Assembly (NCBI RefSeq): GCF_033170385.1
Contig: NZ_CP126170.1
Span: 2,132,001 to 2,196,000 of the forward strand
Reading direction: 5' to 3'
DNA from: Xanthomonas rydalmerensis
GTDB taxonomy: Bacteria > Pseudomonadota > Gammaproteobacteria > Xanthomonadales > Xanthomonadaceae
DNA: 64,000 nt
In this document: positions 36,904 to 44,927 of the stretch, piece by piece
Layout: every line of letters begins with the position of its first letter
Position numbering within the stretch: the stretch's first letter is position 1
The notes under the pieces: generated by a model
What the model saw: only the letters and a program-made list of their open reading frames with translations
Databases searched by the model: none
Told to the model about the DNA's origin: nothing
Position numbers and translations under genes: made by a program

Positions 36904-37827
36904 CTTCCCAGCAATCAACGAAATCACTTCGAAGTGCGGCGGGCGCTTCTCGCGGGTCACGGTTTCCAGGCTGGAGACCTCGAGCCCGGCCTTGCCGACG
37001 AACTTGCGCAGTTCCTTGGCGGCGAAGCCGAGGTTGACGTGGCCGTAGGCCTGCACCGCGGCCTTGTGTTCGTGGCGCGCCAGGCTGCACAGCAGCAGGC
37101 GGCCGCCCGGGCGCAGCACCCGCGCCGATTCGCACACCGCCTGTGCCGGCTTGGTGGCGTAGGTCAGCGCGTGCATCATCACCACCAGGTCGAAGCTGGC
37201 ATCGGCGAAGGGCAGGGCGTGCATGTCGCCCTCGCGCACTTCCACATTGCCGAGCCGGCGCAGGCGCTCGCTGGCCGCGGCCACCACTCGCGCGCTGGTG
37301 TCGATGCAGACGTAGCGGCGCGCGTGCGGCGCCACCAGTTCGGCCAGCACGCCGTCGCCGGAGGCGATGTCGAGCACGTCGCCGGTCTCCAGCAACGGCA
37401 GGGCGGTGCGCGCCAGCGCTTCCCAGGTGCGGCCGGGGGAATAGTGGCGTTCCATGTCGCCGGCCACCGAGTCGGCCCAGTTCTGGTCGGCGGCGCGGTT
37501 GGCCAGCACCGCCGCCACGCGCTCGGCGTCCTGGCGCAGCAGCGGATCGTCGCTGCCGGTGCTCAGCGCCAGCCACAGCGCGCGCTGGGCCGGGTCCAGC
37601 AGGGTCTCGTCGAAGCGATAATAGGCCGACACGCCGGCGCGGCGGTCGCGCACCAGTCCGGCCTCCTTGAGCTTGGCCAGGTGGGTCGAGACCCGCGGCT
37701 GTGCCAGGCGGGTGATGGCCGACAGCTCGGCCACGGTCAGCTCCTCCTGCTCCAGCAGCGCCAGCAGGCGCACGCGGGTGGCGTCGGCGAAGACCTTCAG
37801 CCGGGACGACCAGTCCTCCAGATCCAT
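36838..37827 (-). CDS. ArsR-family regulator fused to SAM-dependent methyltransferase (SahR-like)
   Basis: The 329-residue protein has an N-terminal ArsR winged helix (about 1-85: [40 protein letters not shown]) with no obvious metal-binding cysteines. A class I methyltransferase domain follows, with the AdoMet motif [35 protein letters not shown] and [15 protein letters not shown]. ArsR-MTase proteins next to methionine-cycle genes are reported as S-adenosylhomocysteine-responsive regulators (SahR). Here it heads sahR-like/metH-N/metH-C, which supports that role by inference. The last 15 or so residues ([17 protein letters not shown]) derive from the foldback repeat. The start at 37827 is preferred; an in-frame ATG 22 codons upstream would run through the palindromic operator. 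Confidence 0.88.
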   Translation of the reverse strand: MDLEDWSSRLKVFADATRVRLLALLEQEELTVAELSAITRLAQPRVSTHLAKLKEAGLVRDRRAGVSAYYRFDETLLDPAQRALWLALSTGSDDPLLRQDAERVAAVLANRAADQNWADSVAGDMERHYSPGRTWEALARTALPLLETGDVLDIASGDGVLAELVAPHARRYVCIDTSARVVAAASERLRRLGNVEVREGDMHALPFADASFDLVVMMHALTYATKPAQAVCESARVLRPGGRLLLCSLARHEHKAAVQAYGHVNLGFAAKELRKFVGKAGLEVSSLETVTREKRPPHFEVISLIAGKPGFGSGDSGLDKAKAKAGAEA

Positions 37828-37859
37828 AAATATCTTCCTATCGCGATATAGAGATATTT
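37828..37859. promoter_or_regulatory. Palindromic operator candidate for the ArsR-type regulator
   Basis: AAATATCT (37828-37835) and AGATATTT (37852-37859) are perfect reverse complements, with the nested perfect palindrome TATCGCGATA at 37839-37848. The AT-rich block is exceptional in this sequence and directly abuts the regulator start codon, as expected for an autoregulated ArsR-family promoter. Confidence 0.75.
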
Positions 37860-37953
37860 TGGTACGCGCGGCGGTTGCGGTCAAGTTGCACACGCCGGCG
37901 TATGGTCTGCACGGCTACAATGTCCGGACCAATATGCCCGGGAGGGGTTCGAC

Positions 37954-39102
37954 GTGGATTTCAGCTTTACCGAAGAGCAATTGATGATCCAGGACGTGGC
38001 GCGGCGCATCGCCCAGGAGCGGATCGCTCCCAGTGCCGAGCACCACGACCGTACCGGCGAATTCCCGTTGGAGAACATCCGCCTGCTGGGCGAGAACGGG
38101 CTGATGGGCATCGAGGTGCCGGACGAGTACGGCGGCGCCGGCATGGACCCGATCGCCTATGTGCTGGCCATGGTCGAGATCGCCGCTGGCGATGCGGCGC
38201 ATTCGACCATCATGTCGGTCAATAACTCGCTGTTCTGCGCCGGCATCCTCAAGAACGGCAACGAGGAACAGAAGCAGAAGTACGTGCGTGCCATCGCCGA
38301 GGGCCGCGAGATCGGCGCCTTTGCGTTGACCGAGCCGCAGTCCGGCTCCGACGCCACCGCGATGCGGTGCCGCGCGGTGCGCCAGGACGACGGCAGCTTC
38401 CTCATCAATGGCAAGAAGAGCTGGATCACCTCCGGCCCGGTCGCCAAGTACATCGTGCTGTTCGCGATGAGCGAGCCAGACAAGGGCGCGCGGGGCATCA
38501 CCGCCTTCGTGGTCGACACCGACAAGCCCGGCTTCCATCGCGGCAAGACCGAGCCCAAGCTGGGCATCCGCGCCTCGGCCACCTGCGAGATCGAGTTCCA
38601 GGACTACGTGGCCAGCGCCGACGAGGTGCTGGGCACGCCGGGCGAAGGCTTCAAGATCGCGATGAGCGTGCTCGACGCCGGCCGCATCGGCATCGCCTCG
38701 CAGGCGATCGGCTTGGCCCGCGCCGCTTACGAGGCCACGCTGGAGTACGTGAAGGAGCGCAAGGCGTTCGGCTCGCCGATCGGCGCGTTCCAGATGACCC
38801 AGGCCAAGATCGCCGACATGAAGTGCAAGCTGGACGCGGCGCTACTGCTGACCTTGCGCGCGGCCTGGCTGAAGGGGCAGGGTCAGCGCTTCACCACCGA
38901 GGCCTCGGTAGCCAAGCTCACCGCCTCCGAGGCGGCGATGTGGATCACCCACCAGGCGGTGCAGATCCACGGCGGCATGGGCTACTCCAAGGAGATGCCG
39001 CTGGAGCGCTACTTCCGCGATGCGAAGATCACCGAGATCTACGAGGGCACCAGTGAGATCCAGCGCTTGGTGATCGCCCGCAACGAGACCGGGCTGCGGT
39101 GA
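37954..39102 (+). CDS. Acyl-CoA dehydrogenase (short/branched-chain type)
   Basis: The 382-residue FAD enzyme introduces a double bond into an acyl-CoA. It starts with MDFSFTEEQLMIQDVARRIA and carries the first family signature FALTEPQSGSDATAMRC (about 125-141), the FAD-binding WITSGPVAKYIVLFA, and the C-terminal QIHGGMGYSKEMPLERYFRD, where the catalytic glutamate lies in IYEGTSEIQ. The length and this glutamate position are typical of short-chain or branched-chain enzymes. The start is a GTG preceded by GGAGGGG at 37941-37947; a TACAAT at 37916-37921 may be its -10. It is monocistronic and followed by a terminator. Confidence 0.95.
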   Translation: MDFSFTEEQLMIQDVARRIAQERIAPSAEHHDRTGEFPLENIRLLGENGLMGIEVPDEYGGAGMDPIAYVLAMVEIAAGDAAHSTIMSVNNSLFCAGILKNGNEEQKQKYVRAIAEGREIGAFALTEPQSGSDATAMRCRAVRQDDGSFLINGKKSWITSGPVAKYIVLFAMSEPDKGARGITAFVVDTDKPGFHRGKTEPKLGIRASATCEIEFQDYVASADEVLGTPGEGFKIAMSVLDAGRIGIASQAIGLARAAYEATLEYVKERKAFGSPIGAFQMTQAKIADMKCKLDAALLLTLRAAWLKGQGQRFTTEASVAKLTASEAAMWITHQAVQIHGGMGYSKEMPLERYFRDAKITEIYEGTSEIQRLVIARNETGLR

Positions 39103-39106
39103 GGCC

Positions 39107-39400
39107 GGGATTTGGGAGTCGGGATTGGGGATTGGCCGGTTCCCGAATCGGTTGAAGATCTAGGGGAAAGCGGCCGCAGGGCCGCTTTTTCTTTGGGTGG
39201 GAAAAGAAATGAGCGGGTTCTGCTGCAGCGCGTCGGGACTGAAATCCCTAAGGTCGGGATTGGGGAGTCGGGACTTGGGATTGGCCGGTTCCCGGATCGG
39301 TTGAGGGTTCAGTAGATGCGGCCGCTTGGTTGCCTTTGTGTGGAAAAGGAATGAGTGGCGTCTGGCTGCAAGGCGTCGGGACTGAAGTCCCTCCCACAAG
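39107..39400. repeat. Diverged tandem duplication of about 145-149 bases
   Basis: ATTGGCCGGTTCCCG appears at 39131 and 39280, and GTCGGGACTGAA at 39232 and 39375. The intervening sequence aligns between copies (TCGGTTGA, GCGGCCGC, GGAAAAG, AATGAG, CTGC). The first copy carries a working-looking terminator and the second does not. Both copies begin with GGGATTGGGGATT-type arms. No gene is evident between 39103 and 39566. Confidence 0.75.
39167..39192 (+). terminator. Intrinsic terminator for the acyl-CoA dehydrogenase
   Basis: The stem AAGCGGCC/GGCCGCTT with a short loop GCAG is followed by TTTTTCTTT, a classical rho-independent terminator 66 bases after the stop. Confidence 0.85.
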
Positions 39401-39460
39401 GAACCCTCAACATTGCGTCGGGTTCTGGGCCGCGCTTCCCGACCAGGTTCCCAGACAATA

Positions 39461-39486
39461 AAAAAGCGGCCTTGCGGCCGCTTTTT
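39461..39486. terminator. Bidirectional terminator before the RND operon end
   Basis: The perfect 11-bp stem AAAAAGCGGCC/GGCCGCTTTTT with loop TTGC has A and T runs on both sides, so it can act in both directions. It lies 81 bases past the RND permease stop and closes both convergent units. A right-arm foldback repeat copy (39533-39561) lies between it and the permease stop. Confidence 0.88.
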
Positions 39487-39566
39487 GTTTGTTTCTGCAG
39501 GGAGGATCAGGACCGAGCGGGATCCGACTGACGAATCCCAACTCCCGAATCCCCAATCCCAGCGCT

Positions 39567-42500
39567 TCAGCGATCCGGCTGATGCCGCGCCAGACCCTGC
39601 TCCTGCATCTGCGTGAACTCCTTCGACGGCTCGTCCAGCTTGTCGCCGAGCATGCGCCGCACCATCACGAAGAACAGCGGGATGAACAGCACGCCCAGCA
39701 CGGTGGCGAACAGCATGCCGCCGATCACGCCGGTACCGATGGCGTGGCGGGCGTTGGCGCCTGCGCCGGTGGAGATCGCCATCGGCAGCACGCCGAGGAT
39801 GAACGCGAACGAGGTCATCAGGATCGGGCGGAAGCGCAGGTGCGCCGCCTCGGCCGCGGCCTCGCGCAGGGTCTTGCCCATCGCCCGCTGCTCCACCGCG
39901 AACTCGACGATCAGGATCGCGTTCTTGGCGGCCAGGCCGATCACCGTGATCAGGCCGATCTTGAAGTAGATGTCGTTGGGCAGGCCGCGCAGCAGCGAGA
40001 ACGCCACCGCGCCGAGCACGCCGATCGGCACCACCAGCAGCACCGACACCGGGATCGACCAGCTTTCGTACAGCGCCGCCAGGCACAGGAACACCACCAC
40101 GATCGACAGCACCAGCAGCAGCGTGGCGGTGTTGCCGGCGATGATTTCCTGGTACGACATGCCGCTCCAGTCGAAGCCGAAGCCCGGCGGCAGGTCGTTG
40201 TTGACGATGTCCTCCATCGCGCTCATCGCCTGGCCGGAACTGCCGCCCGGCGCCGGGTTGCCGACGATGTTGATCGCCGAGTAGCCGTTGTAGCGGCTCA
40301 GCGACGGCGAGCTGTAGATCCAGTCCGAGCTCACCACCGTGCTCAACGGGATCATCTGCGGCAGGCCGCTGCTGTCGGTGGCGGTGTTGCTGGGCACGTA
40401 GAAGTTGCGCAGCGACTCCGGACCGGTGCGGAACGGCGCATCCGCCTGCATGTTGACGCGCTTGATGCGGCCCTCGTAGAAGAAGTCGTTGACGTACACC
40501 GGCGCCAGCATCAGCTGGATCGACTGGTAGATGTCGCTGACCGACAGGCCCATCGACTGCGCCTGCACGCGGTCCACCTTCAACTGCAGCTGCGGCGCGT
40601 TCTCCAGGCCGTTCGGGCGGACCCCGGCCAGGGTGTCCTGGCGCTGCGCGGCCTTGCCGAGCACGATGTTGCGCGCCTGCAGCAGGGCTTCCTCGCCCTG
40701 GCCGCTGCGGTCCTGCAGCCACATGTCGAAGCCGCCGAACTGGCCCAGGCCGTTCACCGTGGGCAGGTTGACCACGAAGATCTGCGCGTCCTTGATCCCG
40801 TAGAACATCCCGTTCAACTGCTGGATCAGGTCGCCGGCGGCGATGTCGCGCTCGTCCCAGGGCTTGAGCCGGATGAAGCCCATGCCCACGTTCTCGCCGC
40901 GGCCTAGGAAGCTGAAGCCGGCCACCTGCAGCATGCCTTCGACCGCCTTCTGCTGCTGCAGCACGCCGCGCATCTGCGCGAACACCTCGTTGGTGCGGGT
41001 CTTGGTCGCGCCCGGCGGCAACTGCACGATCGCCAGCGCGAAGCCCTGGTCCTCTTCCGGCAGGAAGCTGCCTGGCATGCGCGTGTACAGGAACCCGCAC
41101 AGCACCAGCAGCAGGGCGAACACCGCCATCCAGCGCGGCGCGCGGCGGATGGTGTTGCCGACCGCGCCGACGTAGCGGTGCGAGAGCTTGTCGTAGTACT
41201 TGTTGAAGGTGCGGTAGACCCAGTTCGGGTTGTCGTTGTGGGTGGGCTTGAGGAACGCCGCGCACAGCGCCGGGGTGAAGCTCAGCGCCAGGAACGCCGA
41301 GAACGCCATCGACATGGCGATGGTGATCGCGAACTGCTTGTAGATCGCGCCGGCGGCGCCGGGCTGCATCGACGAGGGGATGAACACCGCCGCCAGTACC
41401 ACGGTGATCGCCACCACCGCGCCGGTGATCTGGGTCATGGCCTTGTGCGTGGCCGCCTTCGGCGCCAGGTGCTCCTCGGACATGATGCGTTCGACGTTCT
41501 CGATCACCACGATCGCGTCGTCGACCACGATGCCGATCGCCAGCACCATCGCGAACAGGGTCAGCTGGTTGATGGTGAAGCCGATCGCCCACATGCCCAG
41601 GAAGGTGCCCAGCAACGCCACCGGGATGACCAGGGTGGGGATGATGGTGGCGCGGAAGTTCTGCAGGAACACCAGCATCACCAGGAACACCAGCACGATC
41701 GCCTCGGCCAGGGTCTTGACCACTTCCTCGATCGAGATCTTGACGAAGGTGGTGCTCTCGTACGGCGTGAACCAGGTGACGCCCTGCGGGAAGCTGGGCT
41801 GCAGCTCGTCCATCTTGGCCTTGACCGCCGCGGACACGTTCAGCGCATTGGCGCCCGGCAGCAGCTGGATCGCGAAGGCGCCGGTCGGCTTGCCGTTGTA
41901 CTGGGTGTCGAAGCCGAAGTTGGTCGGGCCGAACGCGACCCGGGCCACGTCCTTCAGCCGCACCACGGTGCCGTTGCCGTCGGCGCGCAGGATGATGTTC
42001 TCGAACTGCTCGGGCGAGGTGAAGCGGCCCTCGGCGCTGACCGTGGCGGTGAACGACTGGCCCTGCGGCGCCGGATCCGAGCCCAGCGAACCGGCAGCGA
42101 ACTGCACGTTCTGGGCGCGGATCGCGGTGTACACGTCGTTGGCGGACATGTGGTAACCCTGCAGCTTCTCAGGGTTGAGCCAGATGTCCATGGCGTACTC
42201 GGCACCGAACTGCTGGGTGCTGCCGACGCCGGGCACGCGCGAGATCTGCTCCAGCACGCGCGAACCGACGATGTCGTTGAGCGCGTCGCGGTCGATCGAC
42301 GGGTTGTCCGAACGCAGCGCGATCACGCTGAGGAAGCCGGCGTTGGCCTTGGCCACCACCACGCCCTGTGCGGTCACTTCCGAGGGCAGGCGCGGCGTGG
42401 CCAGCGACACCTTGTTCTGCACCTGCACCTGGGCGATGTCCGCGTCGGTGCCGGTCTCGAAGGTCAGGGTGATGGTGGCGGTGCCGCTGGAGGACGACGA

Positions 42501-42740
42501 CGAGCTGAAGTACAGCAGGTGGTCGATGCCGGTCAGCTGCTGCTCGATCACCTGGGTGACCGAGCGTTCGGTGGTGCTGGCGCTGGCGCCGGGATAGGTG
42601 GCGGTGACGGTGACCTGGGGCGGGGCGATCGAGGGATACGACTCGACGCCGAGATTGAGGATGGCGATCACGCCGCTGAGCGAGATCAGGATCGCCACCA
42701 CCCAGGCGAAGACCGGGTGTTCGATGAAGAACTTAGGCAT
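39567..42740 (-). CDS. RND multidrug efflux permease (HAE1 family, AcrB/MexB-like)
   Basis: The 1057-residue inner-membrane pump opens with FIEHPVFAWVVAILISLSGV. It has two large periplasmic loops and twelve membrane segments. TM4 carries the proton-relay aspartates in GIVVDDAIVVIENVERIM (about 403-420). GGTxxxR-like drug-pathway regions and the late ILIVEFAVEQRAMGKTLREA are typical of HAE1. The ASTTERSVTQVIEQQLTGID segment is near the AcrB family consensus. It is the last gene of tetR-adaptor-permease, 12 bases after the adaptor. No outer-membrane factor gene follows, so the pump must borrow a TolC-type channel encoded elsewhere. Confidence 0.96.
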   Translation of the reverse strand: MPKFFIEHPVFAWVVAILISLSGVIAILNLGVESYPSIAPPQVTVTATYPGASASTTERSVTQVIEQQLTGIDHLLYFSSSSSSSGTATITLTFETGTDADIAQVQVQNKVSLATPRLPSEVTAQGVVVAKANAGFLSVIALRSDNPSIDRDALNDIVGSRVLEQISRVPGVGSTQQFGAEYAMDIWLNPEKLQGYHMSANDVYTAIRAQNVQFAAGSLGSDPAPQGQSFTATVSAEGRFTSPEQFENIILRADGNGTVVRLKDVARVAFGPTNFGFDTQYNGKPTGAFAIQLLPGANALNVSAAVKAKMDELQPSFPQGVTWFTPYESTTFVKISIEEVVKTLAEAIVLVFLVMLVFLQNFRATIIPTLVIPVALLGTFLGMWAIGFTINQLTLFAMVLAIGIVVDDAIVVIENVERIMSEEHLAPKAATHKAMTQITGAVVAITVVLAAVFIPSSMQPGAAGAIYKQFAITIAMSMAFSAFLALSFTPALCAAFLKPTHNDNPNWVYRTFNKYYDKLSHRYVGAVGNTIRRAPRWMAVFALLLVLCGFLYTRMPGSFLPEEDQGFALAIVQLPPGATKTRTNEVFAQMRGVLQQQKAVEGMLQVAGFSFLGRGENVGMGFIRLKPWDERDIAAGDLIQQLNGMFYGIKDAQIFVVNLPTVNGLGQFGGFDMWLQDRSGQGEEALLQARNIVLGKAAQRQDTLAGVRPNGLENAPQLQLKVDRVQAQSMGLSVSDIYQSIQLMLAPVYVNDFFYEGRIKRVNMQADAPFRTGPESLRNFYVPSNTATDSSGLPQMIPLSTVVSSDWIYSSPSLSRYNGYSAINIVGNPAPGGSSGQAMSAMEDIVNNDLPPGFGFDWSGMSYQEIIAGNTATLLLVLSIVVVFLCLAALYESWSIPVSVLLVVPIGVLGAVAFSLLRGLPNDIYFKIGLITVIGLAAKNAILIVEFAVEQRAMGKTLREAAAEAAHLRFRPILMTSFAFILGVLPMAISTGAGANARHAIGTGVIGGMLFATVLGVLFIPLFFVMVRRMLGDKLDEPSKEFTQMQEQGLARHQPDR

Positions 42741-42752
42741 GGGGGGAGTCCG

Positions 42753-44036
42753 TTACTGCTTCGGCTGGTCGGAATGCGAGGCGGCGTCCGGCGTGTCGCC
42801 GTGCGCTGCGCCCTGCGCCGGGGCGGCGCCCTTGGCCGGCGCCGCGGCGCCTTGCGCGCCCTGGCCGGGAGCCGCGCCGGCACCCGGGCCCTGGCCCTGG
42901 GCGGCGGCGTTCGGATCCCACGGCTTGGCCACGGCCGGTGCGCCTTCCTTGACCTTGGGCAGGCCGCTGACCACGACCTGGTCGCCGCTCTGCAGGCCTC
43001 CGCTGACGATCCACTTGTCGCCCTGCTGGCCGACCGTGGTCAGATCCTTGCGTACCACCTTGCTGTCCTTGCCGACGACCATGGCATAGGCGCCCTTGGC
43101 GTCGCGCAGCACCGCGGCCTGCGGGATCAGGTACACGTCCTTGCGCTGGCCCAGGTTGGCCGAGAAGCTGACGAAGGCGCCGGGCAGCAGCACCCGGTCC
43201 GGATTCGGCAGCAGGGCGCGCAGCGTCACCGAGCCGGTGCTCGGGTCGACCGCGGCGCCGGAGAAGTCCAGGGTGCCGGCATGCGCGTAGCTGCTGCCGT
43301 CGCCGAGCTTGATCTGCACGGTCGACTTGTCCTCGGCGTTGAGGGCGACGTTGCCCTGGGTCTGCGCCTGGCGCAGCTGCGCCAGTTCGTCGGAACTCAT
43401 CGAGAAGTTGACGTACAGCGGGTCCAACTGGTCGATCGTGGTCAGCAGGGTGCTGTCGCCCTGGCCGACCAGCGCACCCTCGGTGACCTGCTGCTTGCCG
43501 GCGCGGCCGGCGATCGGCGCGGTGACGGTGGCATAGCCGAGGTTGATGCGCGCGGTTTCGACCGCCGCACGGGCCTGCTGCACCGACGCGGCGGAGCTGC
43601 GCTCGGTGGCCTCGGCGTTGTCCAGGTCGGACTTGGACACGTAGGCCTGCGGCGCCAGGCTGCGCGCGCGGGCGGCGGCGGCCTTGGCGTTGGCGTAGGT
43701 GGCTTCGGCGGCGGCCAGCTGGCCCTGCGCCGAGGCCAGGGTCGCACGCAGCGGCGCCGGGTCGATCTGGAACAGCGGCTGGCCGTCCTTGACGTCGGTG
43801 CCTTCGGTGTACAGACGCTTTTCCAGCACGCCGGGCACGCGGGCGCGCACATCGGCGCTGCGGAATGCGGACAGGCGGCCGACCAGCTCGCGTTCGAGCG
43901 GCACGGTCTGCGGCTGCGCCTGCAACACGCCCACTTCCGGCGGCGGCATGGCCTGCTGCTGATCCTGTTTCTTGCAGGACGCCAGCACCACCACGACGGC
44001 GCAGGCCAGGGCGAGAGAACGCAACGGGGAGGTCAT
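42753..44036 (-). CDS. RND efflux periplasmic adaptor (AcrA/MexA-like lipoprotein)
   Basis: The 427-residue membrane-fusion protein has a lipoprotein signal (SLALACAVVVVLASC, lipid at about Cys21). A lipoyl-like and helical hairpin region (QGQLAAAEATYANAKAAAAR; NAEATERSSAASVQQARAAV) and a beta-barrel segment (VTAPIAGRAGKQQVTEGALV) follow. The C-terminus carries an unusual Gly/Ala/Pro/Gln-rich low-complexity tail of about 50 residues. It joins the RND permease to an outer-membrane channel. Its start overlaps the TetR stop by four bases. Confidence 0.95.
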   Translation of the reverse strand: MTSPLRSLALACAVVVVLASCKKQDQQQAMPPPEVGVLQAQPQTVPLERELVGRLSAFRSADVRARVPGVLEKRLYTEGTDVKDGQPLFQIDPAPLRATLASAQGQLAAAEATYANAKAAAARARSLAPQAYVSKSDLDNAEATERSSAASVQQARAAVETARINLGYATVTAPIAGRAGKQQVTEGALVGQGDSTLLTTIDQLDPLYVNFSMSSDELAQLRQAQTQGNVALNAEDKSTVQIKLGDGSSYAHAGTLDFSGAAVDPSTGSVTLRALLPNPDRVLLPGAFVSFSANLGQRKDVYLIPQAAVLRDAKGAYAMVVGKDSKVVRKDLTTVGQQGDKWIVSGGLQSGDQVVVSGLPKVKEGAPAVAKPWDPNAAAQGQGPGAGAAPGQGAQGAAAPAKGAAPAQGAAHGDTPDAASHSDQPKQ

Positions 44037-44686
44037 CGGGTGGTACTCCGGTCTGGTTTTGTAGAAGGAAGGGAAGGGGCGGCGGCGAACGCGCGCAAAA
44101 AGCCGTCCACGGCGAACTCGGCCCAGGCGCGCTGCGCGGCGGCGTCGCCGCGATGCGCGCTGTGGAAGCGCTGACGCTCGAAATCCATGCCGACGATCAT
44201 GCTCAACAGCAGCTCGGCCATGAAGTGCGGATCGTCATGCCGGAGCTGGCCGCGGGCGATGGCACCGCGCAGGCGCTCGCTCAGGCGCTGCATCAGCGCG
44301 CCGGCGCTGTCGCGGAACATGGCGCGGGCTTCTTCGGGGAAATGCCGCGACTCGGCGGCGATCAGCTGGCAACTCTGCAGCACGCGCGGTTCCGACAACT
44401 GTTCCAGGTATTCGCAGGCGAAGCGCAGCAGGCCGCCGCGCAGGTCATCCTGTACCGGCTCCAGGTGCGCGGTGGCCAGGTCCAGGTGGTCCTGCAGCGC
44501 CCGCCGCAGCAAGGCCTGCTTGCTGCGGTAGCGGCTGTACAGGGTCTGCTTGGAGCAGCCGGCGCGTGCCGCCACCGCGTCCATGCTCAGGCCCATGCCT
44601 TCCTCGGCCAGCAATTCGCGCACGGCGACGTACACGCGCTGGTCGCGCGCCTGGCGCTGTGCGGCGGAGGCGAGGGGGATGCTCAT
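44033..44686 (-). CDS. TetR-family repressor of the efflux operon
   Basis: The 217-residue protein has an N-terminal helix-turn-helix (RVYVAVRELLAEEGMGLSMD, AVAARAGCSKQTLYSRYRSK) followed by a ligand-binding helical domain of TetR_C type (FACEYLEQLSEPRVLQSCQL, FMAELLLSMIVGMDFER). It is the first gene of the operon and is coupled to the adaptor through an ATGA overlap, a form consistent with autorepression. A short dyad lies just upstream at 44693-44708. Confidence 0.92.
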   Translation of the reverse strand: MSIPLASAAQRQARDQRVYVAVRELLAEEGMGLSMDAVAARAGCSKQTLYSRYRSKQALLRRALQDHLDLATAHLEPVQDDLRGGLLRFACEYLEQLSEPRVLQSCQLIAAESRHFPEEARAMFRDSAGALMQRLSERLRGAIARGQLRHDDPHFMAELLLSMIVGMDFERQRFHSAHRGDAAAQRAWAEFAVDGFLRAFAAAPSLPSTKPDRSTTR

Positions 44687-44692
44687 TGATTG

Positions 44693-44708
44693 TGGACTAT
44701 ACCGTCCA
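44693..44708. promoter_or_regulatory. Candidate TetR operator
   Basis: TGGAC-TATACC-GTCCA is a perfect 5-bp inverted repeat with a 6-base centre, positioned 7 bases upstream of the tetR start in an AT-rich stretch. Confidence 0.5.
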
Positions 44709-44927
44709 GTTTAGAATTAGAACAGCCTTGACACCGGGGCGTTCTTGCTGACAGCAGCATGGCCGACAAAGCATGGTGACCGCCGCGTGACGAAGATGTT
44801 GTAGACACTTTGCGCGATCTGGCGCGTGGTCTCTGGCGCACCGTCGGTTTGCGATGCAGCAAGGTAGTTGAACGAGGCACCGGTACAATTCCGGCTTTCC
44901 CATCGAGCATCGTTGCTGCTCTCCGTC

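Noticed and set aside
37886..37921. TTGCAC and TACAAT as a -35/-10 pair for the acyl-CoA dehydrogenase
   Set aside because: The spacing is 24 bases, too long for a standard promoter; only the -10 candidate was mentioned.
41178..44174. A 998-codon open frame opposite the RND operon
   Set aside because: Same shadow effect; it crosses two gene boundaries and has no recognisable domain.
44868..44927. Longer N-terminus for the glutamate dehydrogenase
   Set aside because: The extra 20 codons lack a ribosome site, and the region resembles a promoter (TACAAT at 44884-44889).
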